Shown one piece after another: positions 34,037 through 42,146 of a stretch of DNA of 64,000 bases. The DNA comes from Schaalia sp. ORNL0103 (lineage in GTDB: Bacteria > Actinomycetota > Actinomycetes > Actinomycetales > Actinomycetaceae), in contig NZ_JAHXSA010000001.1 of the NCBI RefSeq assembly GCF_019429565.1, positions 372,001-436,000 on the forward strand, in the 5' to 3' direction. A model generated the notes under the pieces. That model did no database searches. It had not been told where the DNA came from and saw only the letters and a list, made by a program, of their open reading frames with translations. A program made the position numbers and the translations under genes. Numbering within the stretch: position 1 is the stretch's first letter; every line of letters starts with the position of its first letter.

Positions 34037-34776
34037 TGATGAAGTCCTATCGAGACGAGGCGATCGTCCTGCGCACCCACAAGCTGGGTGAAGCGGATCG
34101 CATCATCACGCTTCTCACCGCTGAGCATGGGCAGGTGCGCGCCGTGGCCAAGGGAGTGCGCAAGACGACCTCAAAGTTCGGCGCACGCGTCGAGCCCTTC
34201 TCTGTCATCGATGCCCAGCTCCATCGAGGCCGCACTCTCGATACCCTCACCCAGGTCGCCTCGATCGCCCAATACGGCGATGCTATTGCCGCCAACTACG
34301 ACCTCTATCTCGCGGCCACCGTCGTCGTCGAAACCGCCGAGCGCCTCACCGCGGACGCGCACGATGGCACCCACTCCCAATACCTGCTCCTCCTCGGCGC
34401 CCTCAATGCCCTGGCGCGAGGCCGACACGACCCGACCCTCATTCGCACGTCCTACACGCTGCGTGCCCTCGCTCTCGCCGGATGGGCGCCCTCCTGCTTT
34501 GACTGCGCCGTGTGCGGCACCCAGGGACCGCACACCTCGTTCTCCATCCCCGACGGTGGCACCGTCTGCGATACCTGCCGACCGCCGGGCGCGTCCTCAC
34601 CCGCGCCCGACACGGTGGCCCTCCTCGGTCAGCTGCTCAGCGGCGACTGGGAGCGGGCCGACCGATGCGAACCCTACGCGCGCACCGAGGCCTCGGGCCT
34701 CATCTCCTCGTACACTCAATGGCATCTGGAACGTCGCCTGCGCTCGCTGAGCGTCATCGATAGGAGTCACCCATGA
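34036..34776 (+). CDS. recO: DNA repair protein RecO
   Basis: 246 residues. The N-terminal OB-fold begins SYRDEAIVLRTHKLGEADRIITLLT and GQVRAVAKGVRKTTSKFG, the family signature. A C-terminal zinc site uses CFDCAVCG and CDTC (about residues 155-182). It loads RecA in the RecFOR pathway. The start could be GTG 34036 or ATG 34039; the promoter geometry favours 34036. It overlaps uppS by 4 bp, a pairing common in actinobacteria. Confidence 0.95.
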   Translation: MMKSYRDEAIVLRTHKLGEADRIITLLTAEHGQVRAVAKGVRKTTSKFGARVEPFSVIDAQLHRGRTLDTLTQVASIAQYGDAIAANYDLYLAATVVVETAERLTADAHDGTHSQYLLLLGALNALARGRHDPTLIRTSYTLRALALAGWAPSCFDCAVCGTQGPHTSFSIPDGGTVCDTCRPPGASSPAPDTVALLGQLLSGDWERADRCEPYARTEASGLISSYTQWHLERRLRSLSVIDRSHP

Positions 34777-35597
34777 CGGACCTGCGACCCACCCCCATGG
34801 ACCGCGCACCGAACGACCCCACTGCGCCGCTGCTCGGCCCCGGCCAGTGGCACTGCGAGGCACCGGTCTTTCGTAAGGGTGAGGTGCCCGCGCACATCGC
34901 CCTCATCATGGATGGAAACGGGCGCTGGGCCAATAGCCGAGGCCTGGCGCGCACCGAGGGGCACCGGGCGGGGGAGTACGCCCTCATGGACACGATCGCC
35001 GGCGCGATCGACGCGGGCGTGCGCTACCTGAGCGTCTACACCTTCTCCACCGAGAATTGGAAGCGCTCGCCTGCCGAGGTCTCCTTCATCATGAACTACG
35101 CGTCCGACGTGCTCGCGCGGCGCACCGACCAGCTCGCCCAGTGGGGCGTGCACGTGCGGTGGAGTGGGCGCCGGCCCAAGCTGTGGAAGAGCGTTATCAA
35201 CGCGCTGGAGAAGGCTGATCGGGCAACCTCGCACTGTAAGACTCTCGACCTGATCATGTGCGTGAACTACGGTGGTCGGGCCGAGCTGGCGGACGCCGCG
35301 CGCTCCATTGCCGAAGACGTCGCGGCGGGGCGCCTGAGCCCGCGCGGTGTCACCGAAAAGACGCTCTCGCGTCACCTCTACCTACCCGACGTGCCCGACG
35401 TCGACCTCATGATCCGCACGTCGGGGGAGCAGCGCCTGTCCAACTACCTGCTGTGGCAGATGGCGTATGCGGAAATGATGTTCGTCGACACCCCCTGGCC
35501 CGCGTTCGACCGTGAGGAGCTGTGGGGATGCCTGGAGGAGTTCGCGGGGCGTGACCGCCGTTTCGGCGGTGCGGTCGACCGCGTCGCGCAGTCCTAG
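34773..35597 (+). CDS. uppS: Isoprenyl transferase (cis-prenyltransferase, undecaprenyl-type)
   Basis: 274 residues. Catalytic motif HIALIMDGNGRWA (Asp near residue 47), FSTENWKRS, and the C-terminal DLMIRTSGEQRLSNYLLWQ substrate site. It makes polyprenyl diphosphate, the lipid carrier for cell-wall synthesis. It is translationally coupled to recO. Its stop overlaps the stop of the convergent DedA gene within CTAG, so there is no room for a separate terminator. Confidence 0.95.
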   Translation: MTDLRPTPMDRAPNDPTAPLLGPGQWHCEAPVFRKGEVPAHIALIMDGNGRWANSRGLARTEGHRAGEYALMDTIAGAIDAGVRYLSVYTFSTENWKRSPAEVSFIMNYASDVLARRTDQLAQWGVHVRWSGRRPKLWKSVINALEKADRATSHCKTLDLIMCVNYGGRAELADAARSIAEDVAAGRLSPRGVTEKTLSRHLYLPDVPDVDLMIRTSGEQRLSNYLLWQMAYAEMMFVDTPWPAFDREELWGCLEEFAGRDRRFGGAVDRVAQS

Positions 35598-36136
35598 GCG
35601 TTGTCCGTAGCCAGTGCTGCGTCGACCGCGCGGCGCTTACGGCGGCCCCACGCGATCTTTGCGGCGATCAGCGCGATGATGAGGGCGAGGCCCGCCCAGC
35701 CCCAGGGGGAACCGGCGATCGCTCGGATCGCTGCAGCAAAAACGGCGAGCGTGCCGAGGCCGTACAGCAAAGCCCACAGAACGCACCCCGGGATCATTGC
35801 AATCGTGTAGGTGCTCCAGCGCATGCGCACGAGGCCCGCGCCCGCGTTGATCGCCGTCTGGATGCCCACCGTCAGGAAGCACAGGGGAATGGCGATGATG
35901 CCCCACTTGTCCAGCATGGCCGCACCCTTGCGGGGAACCGGGCCATCGAACCAGCGGGCCATGGCGCCCAAAAACCCCTGTCGTCCTGCCGCCAGGACTG
36001 CGCCGGAGGCGGCGCCGCGAGCCAGCCAGTAGGTCGCCTGCGCGCGGAAGAATACGACCACAAAAAGGAAGACGAAGAGCCAGATGCCCTCGCGTGCAAA
36101 GGCGGGGACCATGGAGTCGATTCCGGCGGCGAACAT
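35594..36136 (-). CDS. DedA/VTT-family membrane protein
   Basis: 180 residues with about five hydrophobic segments. The DedA-like region is FFRAQATYWLARGAASG ... KWGIIAIPLCFLTVGIQTAINAGAGLVRMRWSTYTIAMIPGC, split here as the family's R-x3-G...P and R-M-x3-F/Y motifs. The C-terminus is basic (GRRKRRAVD). DedA proteins move polyprenyl-phosphate or other lipids across the membrane in several bacteria. A role with the neighbouring uppS product is therefore attractive but unproven. Short for the family. Confidence 0.82.
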   Translation of the reverse strand: MFAAGIDSMVPAFAREGIWLFVFLFVVVFFRAQATYWLARGAASGAVLAAGRQGFLGAMARWFDGPVPRKGAAMLDKWGIIAIPLCFLTVGIQTAINAGAGLVRMRWSTYTIAMIPGCVLWALLYGLGTLAVFAAAIRAIAGSPWGWAGLALIIALIAAKIAWGRRKRRAVDAALATDNA

Positions 36137-36187
36137 GACACTCCCAGACTGAGGCTAACCAAACGAAGCCTATCCTAACCTACGGAA

Positions 36188-36223
36188 GAGGCCTGGGAAA
36201 GCGTCGTCGGCCTCCCAGGCCTC
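36188..36223 (-). terminator. Terminator of the znuABC-zur operon
   Basis: 11-bp stem GAGGCCTGGGA / TCCCAGGCCTC with a 14-base loop, 27 bp beyond the zur stop. Confidence 0.7.
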
Positions 36224-36249
36224 GTCGTGACTGATACAGCCTCAGTGGG

Positions 36250-36639
36250 TCAGTTCTTCGACTGGCACGAGCTGCACACCCCGAAGAGCTCGAGGGAATG
36301 CTCGACATCTCCAAATCCGTGCGCCGTTGCGACCGAATCCACCCACGACTCGATCTGCGACTGCTCGATCTCCTCGGTGAAACCACACTTGCGGCACACC
36401 AGGTGATGATGGTGATGGTGTGTCGTGCACGAGCGGTACAGGGCCTCGCCGTCGGAGGAGCGCAGCGTGTCGACGCGGCCGTCATCCGCGAGGCTCTGGA
36501 GCGAGCGGTACACGGTCGCCAGACCCACGCGCTGCCCCTGGACGTGCAGGTCCTCGAAGATCTGCTGGGCGCTGCGGAAGTCGCTGACACGGGTCAGCTC
36601 ATCGAGGACCGCCTGACGCTGCTTCGTCATGCGCTGCAT
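36250..36639 (-). CDS. zur: Fur-family zinc uptake regulator
   Basis: 129 residues from the ATG at 36639 (GGAGGGA upstream). Winged helix with TKQRQAVLDELTRVSDFRSAQ and VGLATVYRSLQSLADDG. Metal sites: the HHHHHH stretch followed by CRKCG, and the C-terminal CSSC structural zinc pair. As the last gene of a zinc ABC importer operon it is most likely Zur, repressing znuABC when zinc is plentiful. A site matching the actinobacterial Zur consensus overlaps the start of znuA. Confidence 0.93.
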   Translation of the reverse strand: MQRMTKQRQAVLDELTRVSDFRSAQQIFEDLHVQGQRVGLATVYRSLQSLADDGRVDTLRSSDGEALYRSCTTHHHHHHLVCRKCGFTEEIEQSQIESWVDSVATAHGFGDVEHSLELFGVCSSCQSKN

Positions 36640-36652
36640 GGTGTTCCCTCCG

Positions 36653-37582
36653 TCATGATGCGTCTGCGTGAGCGAGGTGTTCGCGCTCCGGATGCTGGTT
36701 GTGGCCGCGGGCTGCGCGAAGCCTGCGCACCCTGCGGATACGGTCCACAATAGCCCGGATCGTAAATCCGATCGCGTACAGACAGATTGCGCCGACAACG
36801 ATGGTCGCACCGGGCGACAGGTCAACGAAGTACGTCAGGGATAGACCACACGTGCAGATGATGACGCCGAGAGCCATCGCGATGCCCATCGTGGAGCGGA
36901 ACGAGCGCGCTCCGAGCTGTGCGATTGCCACGGGGATGACCATCAGTGCGCTGACCAGCAGCGAGCCGACGACTCGCATCGCGACGGCCACAGTTAGTGC
37001 TGACAGTATTGCGATGAGCAGGGACAGCGTGCGTACGGGCAGCCCCGTCGAGCGGGCGAAGTCCTCGTCGTTGGTCACCGAGAAGAGAGCGGGGGCCAGG
37101 CCTACGCCGAGCGCCACGATCGCGACCCCGAGGAGCGTGATCAGCGTAATGTCGCTCCACCGCACGGTCGAGATAGAACCGAAGAGGTAGGAGTTCAGCT
37201 GCGCGGATGTGCCGCCCGCCAGGCCGATCAGCAGGACGCCGCCGGCGATGCCGCCGTAGAACAGCATGGCCAGGGCCGTATCGCCGGACGTTCGACCGCT
37301 CTGGCGCACCAGCTCGATCGTGATCGCACCCAGCAGGGAGATGATGACCGCTCCGGGGACTGCCCACGAGTCGGCGGGGCTCACGTTTGCGAACGTGCCC
37401 GCCAGCCAGCCCAGCGCGACGCCGGTCAGAGAGATATGGCCGATGCCGTCGCCGAGCATTGCCAGGCGCCGATGGACCAGGTAGGTGCCGATGATTGGGG
37501 CAGTGAGGCCCACGATCAGGGCAGCGAGCAGTGAACGCTGCATCATCGGCGAGGACAGGAGGGTAGTCAGTGCGTCAATCAT
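36653..37582 (-). CDS. znuB: Zinc/manganese ABC transporter permease
   Basis: 309 residues, eight or so membrane helices. ABC-3 family features: LVHRRLAMLGDGIGHISLTGVALG near the start and the late MRVVGSLLVSALMVIPVAIAQL block. The C-terminus is polar and His-containing (GHNQHPEREHLAHADAS). Partner of ZnuA and ZnuC; 13 bp gaps to znuC and zur. Confidence 0.93.
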   Translation of the reverse strand: MIDALTTLLSSPMMQRSLLAALIVGLTAPIIGTYLVHRRLAMLGDGIGHISLTGVALGWLAGTFANVSPADSWAVPGAVIISLLGAITIELVRQSGRTSGDTALAMLFYGGIAGGVLLIGLAGGTSAQLNSYLFGSISTVRWSDITLITLLGVAIVALGVGLAPALFSVTNDEDFARSTGLPVRTLSLLIAILSALTVAVAMRVVGSLLVSALMVIPVAIAQLGARSFRSTMGIAMALGVIICTCGLSLTYFVDLSPGATIVVGAICLYAIGFTIRAIVDRIRRVRRLRAARGHNQHPEREHLAHADAS

Positions 37583-37595
37583 GCGTCGCTCCCGT

Positions 37596-38420
37596 CTAGA
37601 TTCCGCTCACGAGGCCGCGGTCGCCCGTTGCAGGCCCCGCCTCGATCTCGGGGTGGCAGTGGTCCCCGCCGCCGTGATGCTGTTCGTGATCGTCCTCGAT
37701 GTGGGGTGGGCCATCGTAGGAGACGTGACCCGCGCTGATGTGCAGCTCGCGGTCCAGGAGCGGGCCGAGCTCGCCCAGCTCGTGCAGGACGATGAGGATC
37801 GTGGTCCCCTCCGCCTTGGCCTCGGCGACGATCTGTGCGAGGCGCGCTCGCGATGTCGCGTCGATTCCGGCCATCGGCTCGTCCATGATGAGCAGCTCGG
37901 GGCGTCGCACGAGGGCGCGCGCGATGAGGACGCGCTGTGCCTGCCCGCCCGAGAGGATGTTGAGCGGGGAGTGGGCGCGGTGGGCCATGCCGACGCGTTC
38001 GAGGGCGGCCAGAGCCTTCGCAGTGTCGCCCGGCAGTGCCCACAGGCGACGAGGCCCGAGCAGGCCGGATCGCACGACCTCGATCGCGCTGGCGCTAATC
38101 GCGCCGCCCGAGGAGATGCGCTGGGGTACGTAGCCGATCTTGTTCCATGGCACGCGGCGGCGAGTGGAAATAGAGCGACCGAAGAGCTGGGCATCACCGC
38201 TTGTGATGGGTGCGGTGCCCAGCAGGGCCTTCAGGGTCGTGGACTTGCCCGATCCGTTCGAGCCCGTGATCGCCACGGTCTGGCCGGCGGGGATATCGAG
38301 CGAGATCCCGTGGAGGATCAGGTCTGTATCCCAGGCCACGTGCAGGTTGTCGAGACGCACGACGGCGGTCGCCTCCGCGAAGGGGGCTCCCGCCGTCGTG
38401 GGGTTGTCAGTCGTTGTCAC
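37596..38420 (-). CDS. znuC: Zinc ABC transporter ATP-binding protein
   Basis: 274 residues. Walker A GSNGSGKSTT, signature LSGGQAQRV, Walker B LLIMDEPMAGID, His-loop VLHELG. The last 30 or so residues are His/Asp-rich (HIEDDHEQHHGGGDHCH), probably binding zinc. Overlaps znuA by 4 bp (ATGA) so they are translationally coupled. Confidence 0.94.
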   Translation of the reverse strand: MTTTDNPTTAGAPFAEATAVVRLDNLHVAWDTDLILHGISLDIPAGQTVAITGSNGSGKSTTLKALLGTAPITSGDAQLFGRSISTRRRVPWNKIGYVPQRISSGGAISASAIEVVRSGLLGPRRLWALPGDTAKALAALERVGMAHRAHSPLNILSGGQAQRVLIARALVRRPELLIMDEPMAGIDATSRARLAQIVAEAKAEGTTILIVLHELGELGPLLDRELHISAGHVSYDGPPHIEDDHEQHHGGGDHCHPEIEAGPATGDRGLVSGI

Positions 38421-39448
38421 TGGCAGTCGAGGGCTTTCGTCAGGGCGTCAATGTTGGAGTTCATCGTCGCGGCGTAGTCCTTGGATGCGTCGGTCTGGGA
38501 CTCGATCGGGTCCAGGACGGCCGTCGTGATGCCGAGGTCGTCGGCCAGGGTCTGAGCAACCTTGGGGTCGATCAGGGCCTCGGTGAAGATCGTCGTCACG
38601 CCCTGCTCCTTGGCGATCTGGGCGATTTCAGCCAGGCGCGCGGGGGAGGGGGAGGACTCGGGGTCGAGGCCGGAGATGCCGACCTGGGTCAGGCCCGTGC
38701 GGTCCGCCAGGTAACCGAAGGCGGTGTGGGCGGTGACGAAGGTCTTGACCTTGCAGCTCGAGGTCTTGGTGACCAGGGTGTCGCTCAGGGTGTTGAGCTC
38801 CTCGGCCAGGGCCTTTGCGTTCGCCTTGTAGACGTCGGCGTGGGCGGAGTCAGCCTCGGCGAGCTTGTCGCCCACCAGGGTCGCGGCATGCGCCATGCGG
38901 GTGGGATCCAGCCAGAAGTGCGGGTCCGCGCTCATGTCGTGGTGGTGCTCGTGGCCCTCGTGGTCGTGACCTTCGTGGTCGTGGCCCTCATGATCATGGT
39001 CGTGGGCTTCGGTCTCGCCGGACTGGGCCTCGTCGGTGGCCTCTTCCTCCTCCTCGGAGGGGTGGTTGGCGTCGGTGCCGGCCTCAATCAGATCGGCTGC
39101 GGGGGAGACGTCGATGACGGTCTTGGGGGCCTGCTGCTCGATGGCCTCGTCAACGGCGCTCTGGAAGCCCGCGAGGTAGACGACCGCGTCCGCGGAGGAC
39201 AGGGAGTCGACCATCTTGGGTGAGAGCTCGAGGTCGTGCGGCTCGGCGCCTTCCGGGGTCAGAGAGGTGACGGAAACGTGTTCTCCGCCGATCTTCTCAG
39301 CCAGGTACTGCAGGGGGTAGAACGAGGCCATGACGGTCAGTTTGCCGTCCTTGGAGGAGCTATCTCCGGACGTGGCCGTGGAGGTGCAGGCGGACAGGGC
39401 GAGCGCTGTAGCAGCCGCGCATGCGGCAGCAAGGATTCTCTTCGACAT
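38417..39448 (-). CDS. znuA: Zinc-binding lipoprotein of ABC importer
   Basis: 343 residues. Lipobox ALSAC (Cys21). The cluster A-1 fold shows SFYPLQYLAEKIGG, EPHDLELSPKMVDSLSSAD and PHFWLDPTRM with metal-binding histidines. A long His/Asp/Glu loop (about residues 146-172: HDHDHEGHDHEGHDHEGHEHHH) marks it as zinc-type rather than manganese-type. First gene of znuABC-zur. It appears to be read from a leaderless transcript with a Zur-like operator over the -10 and start. Confidence 0.95.
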   Translation of the reverse strand: MSKRILAAACAAATALALSACTSTATSGDSSSKDGKLTVMASFYPLQYLAEKIGGEHVSVTSLTPEGAEPHDLELSPKMVDSLSSADAVVYLAGFQSAVDEAIEQQAPKTVIDVSPAADLIEAGTDANHPSEEEEEATDEAQSGETEAHDHDHEGHDHEGHDHEGHEHHHDMSADPHFWLDPTRMAHAATLVGDKLAEADSAHADVYKANAKALAEELNTLSDTLVTKTSSCKVKTFVTAHTAFGYLADRTGLTQVGISGLDPESSPSPARLAEIAQIAKEQGVTTIFTEALIDPKVAQTLADDLGITTAVLDPIESQTDASKDYAATMNSNIDALTKALDCQ

Positions 39449-39485
39449 GAAAATGATTCTCTTTGAAATTGAGAATCTTTGTCAA
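39448..39485 (-). promoter_or_regulatory. znuA promoter with Zur-box-like operators
   Basis: TTGACA (39480-39485), 18 bases, then GAGAAT (39456-39461), seven bases, then the ATG at 39448. Plus-strand TGAAAATGATTCTCT at 39448-39462 matches the actinobacterial Zur consensus TGAAAATGATTTTCA at 13 of 15 positions, from memory of the consensus. GATTCTC (39455-39461) and GAGAATC (39471-39477) also form an inverted repeat that covers the -10. Confidence 0.7.
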
Positions 39486-39522
39486 GTCAATCTCGGTGCC
39501 CGGACCGCCGTGATCTGGGGAG

Positions 39523-40539
39523 TTATCGGACGTGTCCCGTTGAGCTCCGCACGATCAAATCGGGCGAAAAGACGTAATCGGCGTGTGCAGGAGCGTAGTC
39601 GGCTGTGTTCAATGCCTCGAAGAGGGCACGCACGGCGGATGCGACGATCGACTGCACGGGCTGGTGAATCGTCGTGAGTCCTGGATCCAGGTGGCTCATG
39701 AGGAACGTGTCATCGAAACCGATGACCGAGACGTCGCCCGGGACCGACAGGCCGAGCGATGAGATCGTGCGGATGGCGCCGAGGGCCTGCAGGTCGGAAC
39801 CCGTGATGATTGCCGTCACGCCGCGCTCCAGGAGGGCGTGCGTGTAGGCGGCCGCAGCCTCGTACGTGTAGAAAGTTTCTTCGATGATGGGGGAGTGGTC
39901 CCCGATCAGCTCGCCCATGACCTGCGTGAATGCCTCGGCCTTGCGCAGGGCCGGGACGATGTGCGTACGGCCGGTGAGAAGTGCGATTCGTGTGTGGCCC
40001 AGCTCGTGCAGGTGAGTGACCGCGGCGCGAATACCGAGGGAGTCCCCGGTGGAAAAGTCGGGGGCCGGGACCTCCGGGCGTGCGCCGTTGATCGTGACGA
40101 AGGGGATGCCGCGTGCGGCGACGTCGTGGTAGGGGGAGAGATCGGACAGGAGGTCCGCATGCCTGCCGGAGACAAAGATGAGCCCGCTGACGCGGTGATC
40201 AATAAGTGAGGAGAGGTGGTCGAACTCGGACGTCGCGCCCGGCGTCTGCGTGCGAATGAGGGCGATGCCGCCCGCGCGCGAAATCTCCTCCTGGAGGTGG
40301 TGTGCGAAGGAGGCGAAGATCGGGTTCGTGAGTTCGGGCACGATAACGCCGATCGTCGGAGTGCTGGGCGTGTGCTCGCTGGGTGGACGGTCGTAGCCCA
40401 GCTCATCGATTGCCGTCAGGACCCTGCGGCGCGTGTCTTCGGAGACCTGGCCGACGCCGTTGAAAACGCGTGAAACAGTTGCGGTCGATACGCCCGCATG
40501 GGCCGCAATGTCGGCCATGCTTGTACGATTTTTGGTCAT
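39523..40539 (-). CDS. LacI-family regulator of the adjacent maltose-type importer
   Basis: 338 residues from the ATG at 40539 (AAGGAG upstream). Helix-turn-helix SMADIAAHAGVSTATVSRVFNGV and the hinge region LDELGYDRPP-type. The ligand domain starts TIGVIVPELTNPIFASFAHHL, with VSVIGFDDTFLMSHLDPGLTTI at the end. It diverges from the malE-type gene, and a palindrome lies in the shared gap, so it very likely represses malEFG in response to a maltodextrin or similar sugar. Confidence 0.9.
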   Translation of the reverse strand: MTKNRTSMADIAAHAGVSTATVSRVFNGVGQVSEDTRRRVLTAIDELGYDRPPSEHTPSTPTIGVIVPELTNPIFASFAHHLQEEISRAGGIALIRTQTPGATSEFDHLSSLIDHRVSGLIFVSGRHADLLSDLSPYHDVAARGIPFVTINGARPEVPAPDFSTGDSLGIRAAVTHLHELGHTRIALLTGRTHIVPALRKAEAFTQVMGELIGDHSPIIEETFYTYEAAAAYTHALLERGVTAIITGSDLQALGAIRTISSLGLSVPGDVSVIGFDDTFLMSHLDPGLTTIHQPVQSIVASAVRALFEALNTADYAPAHADYVFSPDLIVRSSTGHVR

Positions 40540-40598
40540 CGGCTCAACTCTCCTTTGGGCGTCCGAGTGCAGCTGTTTCCCTATAAATGTAACAGCTT

Positions 40599-40624
40599 GC
40601 ACACAATTGCGAAAATTGTTGCAG
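40599..40624. promoter_or_regulatory. LacI-type operator candidate
   Basis: ACAATT (40603-40608) and AATTGT (40614-40619) form an inverted repeat, extended by TGCA and TGCA on either side. It lies in the shared promoter region of the lacI-type and malE-type genes, as expected for a LacI-family dimer. Confidence 0.55.
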
Positions 40625-40704
40625 AAACAAAATCCGACGTATTACAGTGACCATGTAGCAGGTCGCTGATGGAGGCGACCCGCCTGACCAACACAGGAGT
40701 AATA

Positions 40705-41931
40705 ATGCGACGTGGCATCGCAGCGCTCGGCGTCCTCGCGGCGGCTACCGCCCTGGCCGCCTGCAACAACGGCACGACACCTTCCTCGACCTCCTCAGAC
40801 AGCGCGAACACCGACGCTGTGGCGACCCTGACGATCTGGGCGGACGACACCCGCTTCTCCCAGGTTGAGAGCCTCGCCGAGAACTTCACCACCAACACCG
40901 GTGTGAAGGTCAACGTCGTGCAGAAGTCTGAATCCGACATGGACACCGAGTTCACCACCCAGGTGCCTACCGGCAATGGCCCCGACCTGATCGTCATGGC
41001 CCACGACAAGCTCGGCGCGCTCGTCGCTAACGGTGTCGTCGCCCCCGTGGACCTGGGTGAGGCCAAGTCCAACTTTGCTGACGTCGCCGTCAAGGCCGTC
41101 ACCTACAACGGCCAGACCTACGGCGTTCCCTACGCCGTCGAGTCCGTTGCCCTGGTGCGCAACAACGCCCTCACCAAGGACGAGCCCAAGACCTACGACG
41201 ACATGATCGCCTCCGGCAAGACCACCGGCGTCCAGTACCCCTTCATCATCCAGATGGGCGACAAGGGCGACCCGTACCACTTCTACGGCTTCCAGACCTC
41301 CTTCGGCGCCCCCGTCTTCAACACCAACGCTGACGGCGAGTACACCTCCGAGCTGGCCATGGGTGGCTCCGGCGGCACCGACTTCGCAAACTGGCTCAAG
41401 GCTCAGGCTGACGCGGGCGTGCTCTCCCCGTCCATCACGGGTGACATCGCCAAGCAGGCCTTCCTCGATGGCAAGGCCGCCTACACGGTGACCGGCCCCT
41501 GGAACGTCGCTGCCTTCCGCGAGGCTGGCATGGACGTCTCCGTCCTGTCGGTCCCCTCCGCCGGCTCCCAGGCTGCGCAGCCCTTCGTTGGTGTCCAGAT
41601 GTTCTACCAGAGCGCCAAGTCCGCCAACCCGGTCGCTGCCAAGCAGTTCTTCAACTACCTGGCCACCCCCGAGGCTCAGGAAGAGATGCAGAAGCTCGGC
41701 GGTCGCGCCTCCGCGATGCCTTCGGTTGCCGACAAGTCGGATGACCAGGACATCAAGGACTTCGCGAAGGTCGCCGAGTCCGGCGCTCTCGCCCCCGCGA
41801 TCCCCGCGATGGGTTCCGTCTGGAACTTCTGGGGCCAGACCGAGGCCAACATCGTGAGTGGCACCGAGACCCCGGCCGAAGGCTGGGCGACCATGATCAC
41901 CAACATCAACAACGCGATCGCCTCCAAGTGA
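40705..41931 (+). CDS. malE: Maltose/maltodextrin-type ABC transporter substrate-binding lipoprotein
   Basis: 408 residues from the ATG at 40705 with AGGAG six bases ahead. Lipobox ALAAC (Cys20). MalE-like pattern: TLTIWADDTRFSQVESLAENF, GPDLIVMAHDKLGALVANGVVAPVD, YGVPYAVESVALVRNN, AAYTVTGPWNVAAFREAG and a late SVWNFWGQTEANIVSG. It binds the sugar outside the membrane. The gene is followed by a very stable hairpin before malF, which may keep malE mRNA more abundant than the permease message. Confidence 0.92.
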   Translation: MRRGIAALGVLAAATALAACNNGTTPSSTSSDSANTDAVATLTIWADDTRFSQVESLAENFTTNTGVKVNVVQKSESDMDTEFTTQVPTGNGPDLIVMAHDKLGALVANGVVAPVDLGEAKSNFADVAVKAVTYNGQTYGVPYAVESVALVRNNALTKDEPKTYDDMIASGKTTGVQYPFIIQMGDKGDPYHFYGFQTSFGAPVFNTNADGEYTSELAMGGSGGTDFANWLKAQADAGVLSPSITGDIAKQAFLDGKAAYTVTGPWNVAAFREAGMDVSVLSVPSAGSQAAQPFVGVQMFYQSAKSANPVAAKQFFNYLATPEAQEEMQKLGGRASAMPSVADKSDDQDIKDFAKVAESGALAPAIPAMGSVWNFWGQTEANIVSGTETPAEGWATMITNINNAIASK

Positions 41932-41987
41932 TCGAACCCGCCGGTTGCATAGCGACTGGCACCCCGCTCGCCTGAGGCGAGCACCCA

Positions 41988-42031
41988 GCCTCGCACCCGC
42001 CCGCGTCCCACGCGGCGGGCGGGTGCGAGGC
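41988..42031 (+). promoter_or_regulatory. Stable malE-malF intercistronic hairpin
   Basis: 17-bp perfect stem GCCTCGCACCCGCCCGC / GCGGGCGGGTGCGAGGC with a 10-base loop, 57 bp after malE and 116 bp before malF. No T-run follows. It could be an attenuator or a 3'-protecting element that favours malE expression, as the REP sequences between malE and malF do in Escherichia coli. Confidence 0.65.
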
Positions 42032-42146
42032 CCACAATACGCTCGCGCCGCGCTGCGGTGCACTCGCACCTCCGGGTGCTTTCCGACCCGCCGCCAGGCG
42101 GGTATCGTCGCAATGACGCGCAAACTGCGCACGTGTGGAGGACACG

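Noticed and set aside
38936-39012. DNA repeat in znuA as a mobile or regulatory repeat
   Set aside because: It encodes the His/Asp-rich zinc loop of ZnuA and is explained by the protein.
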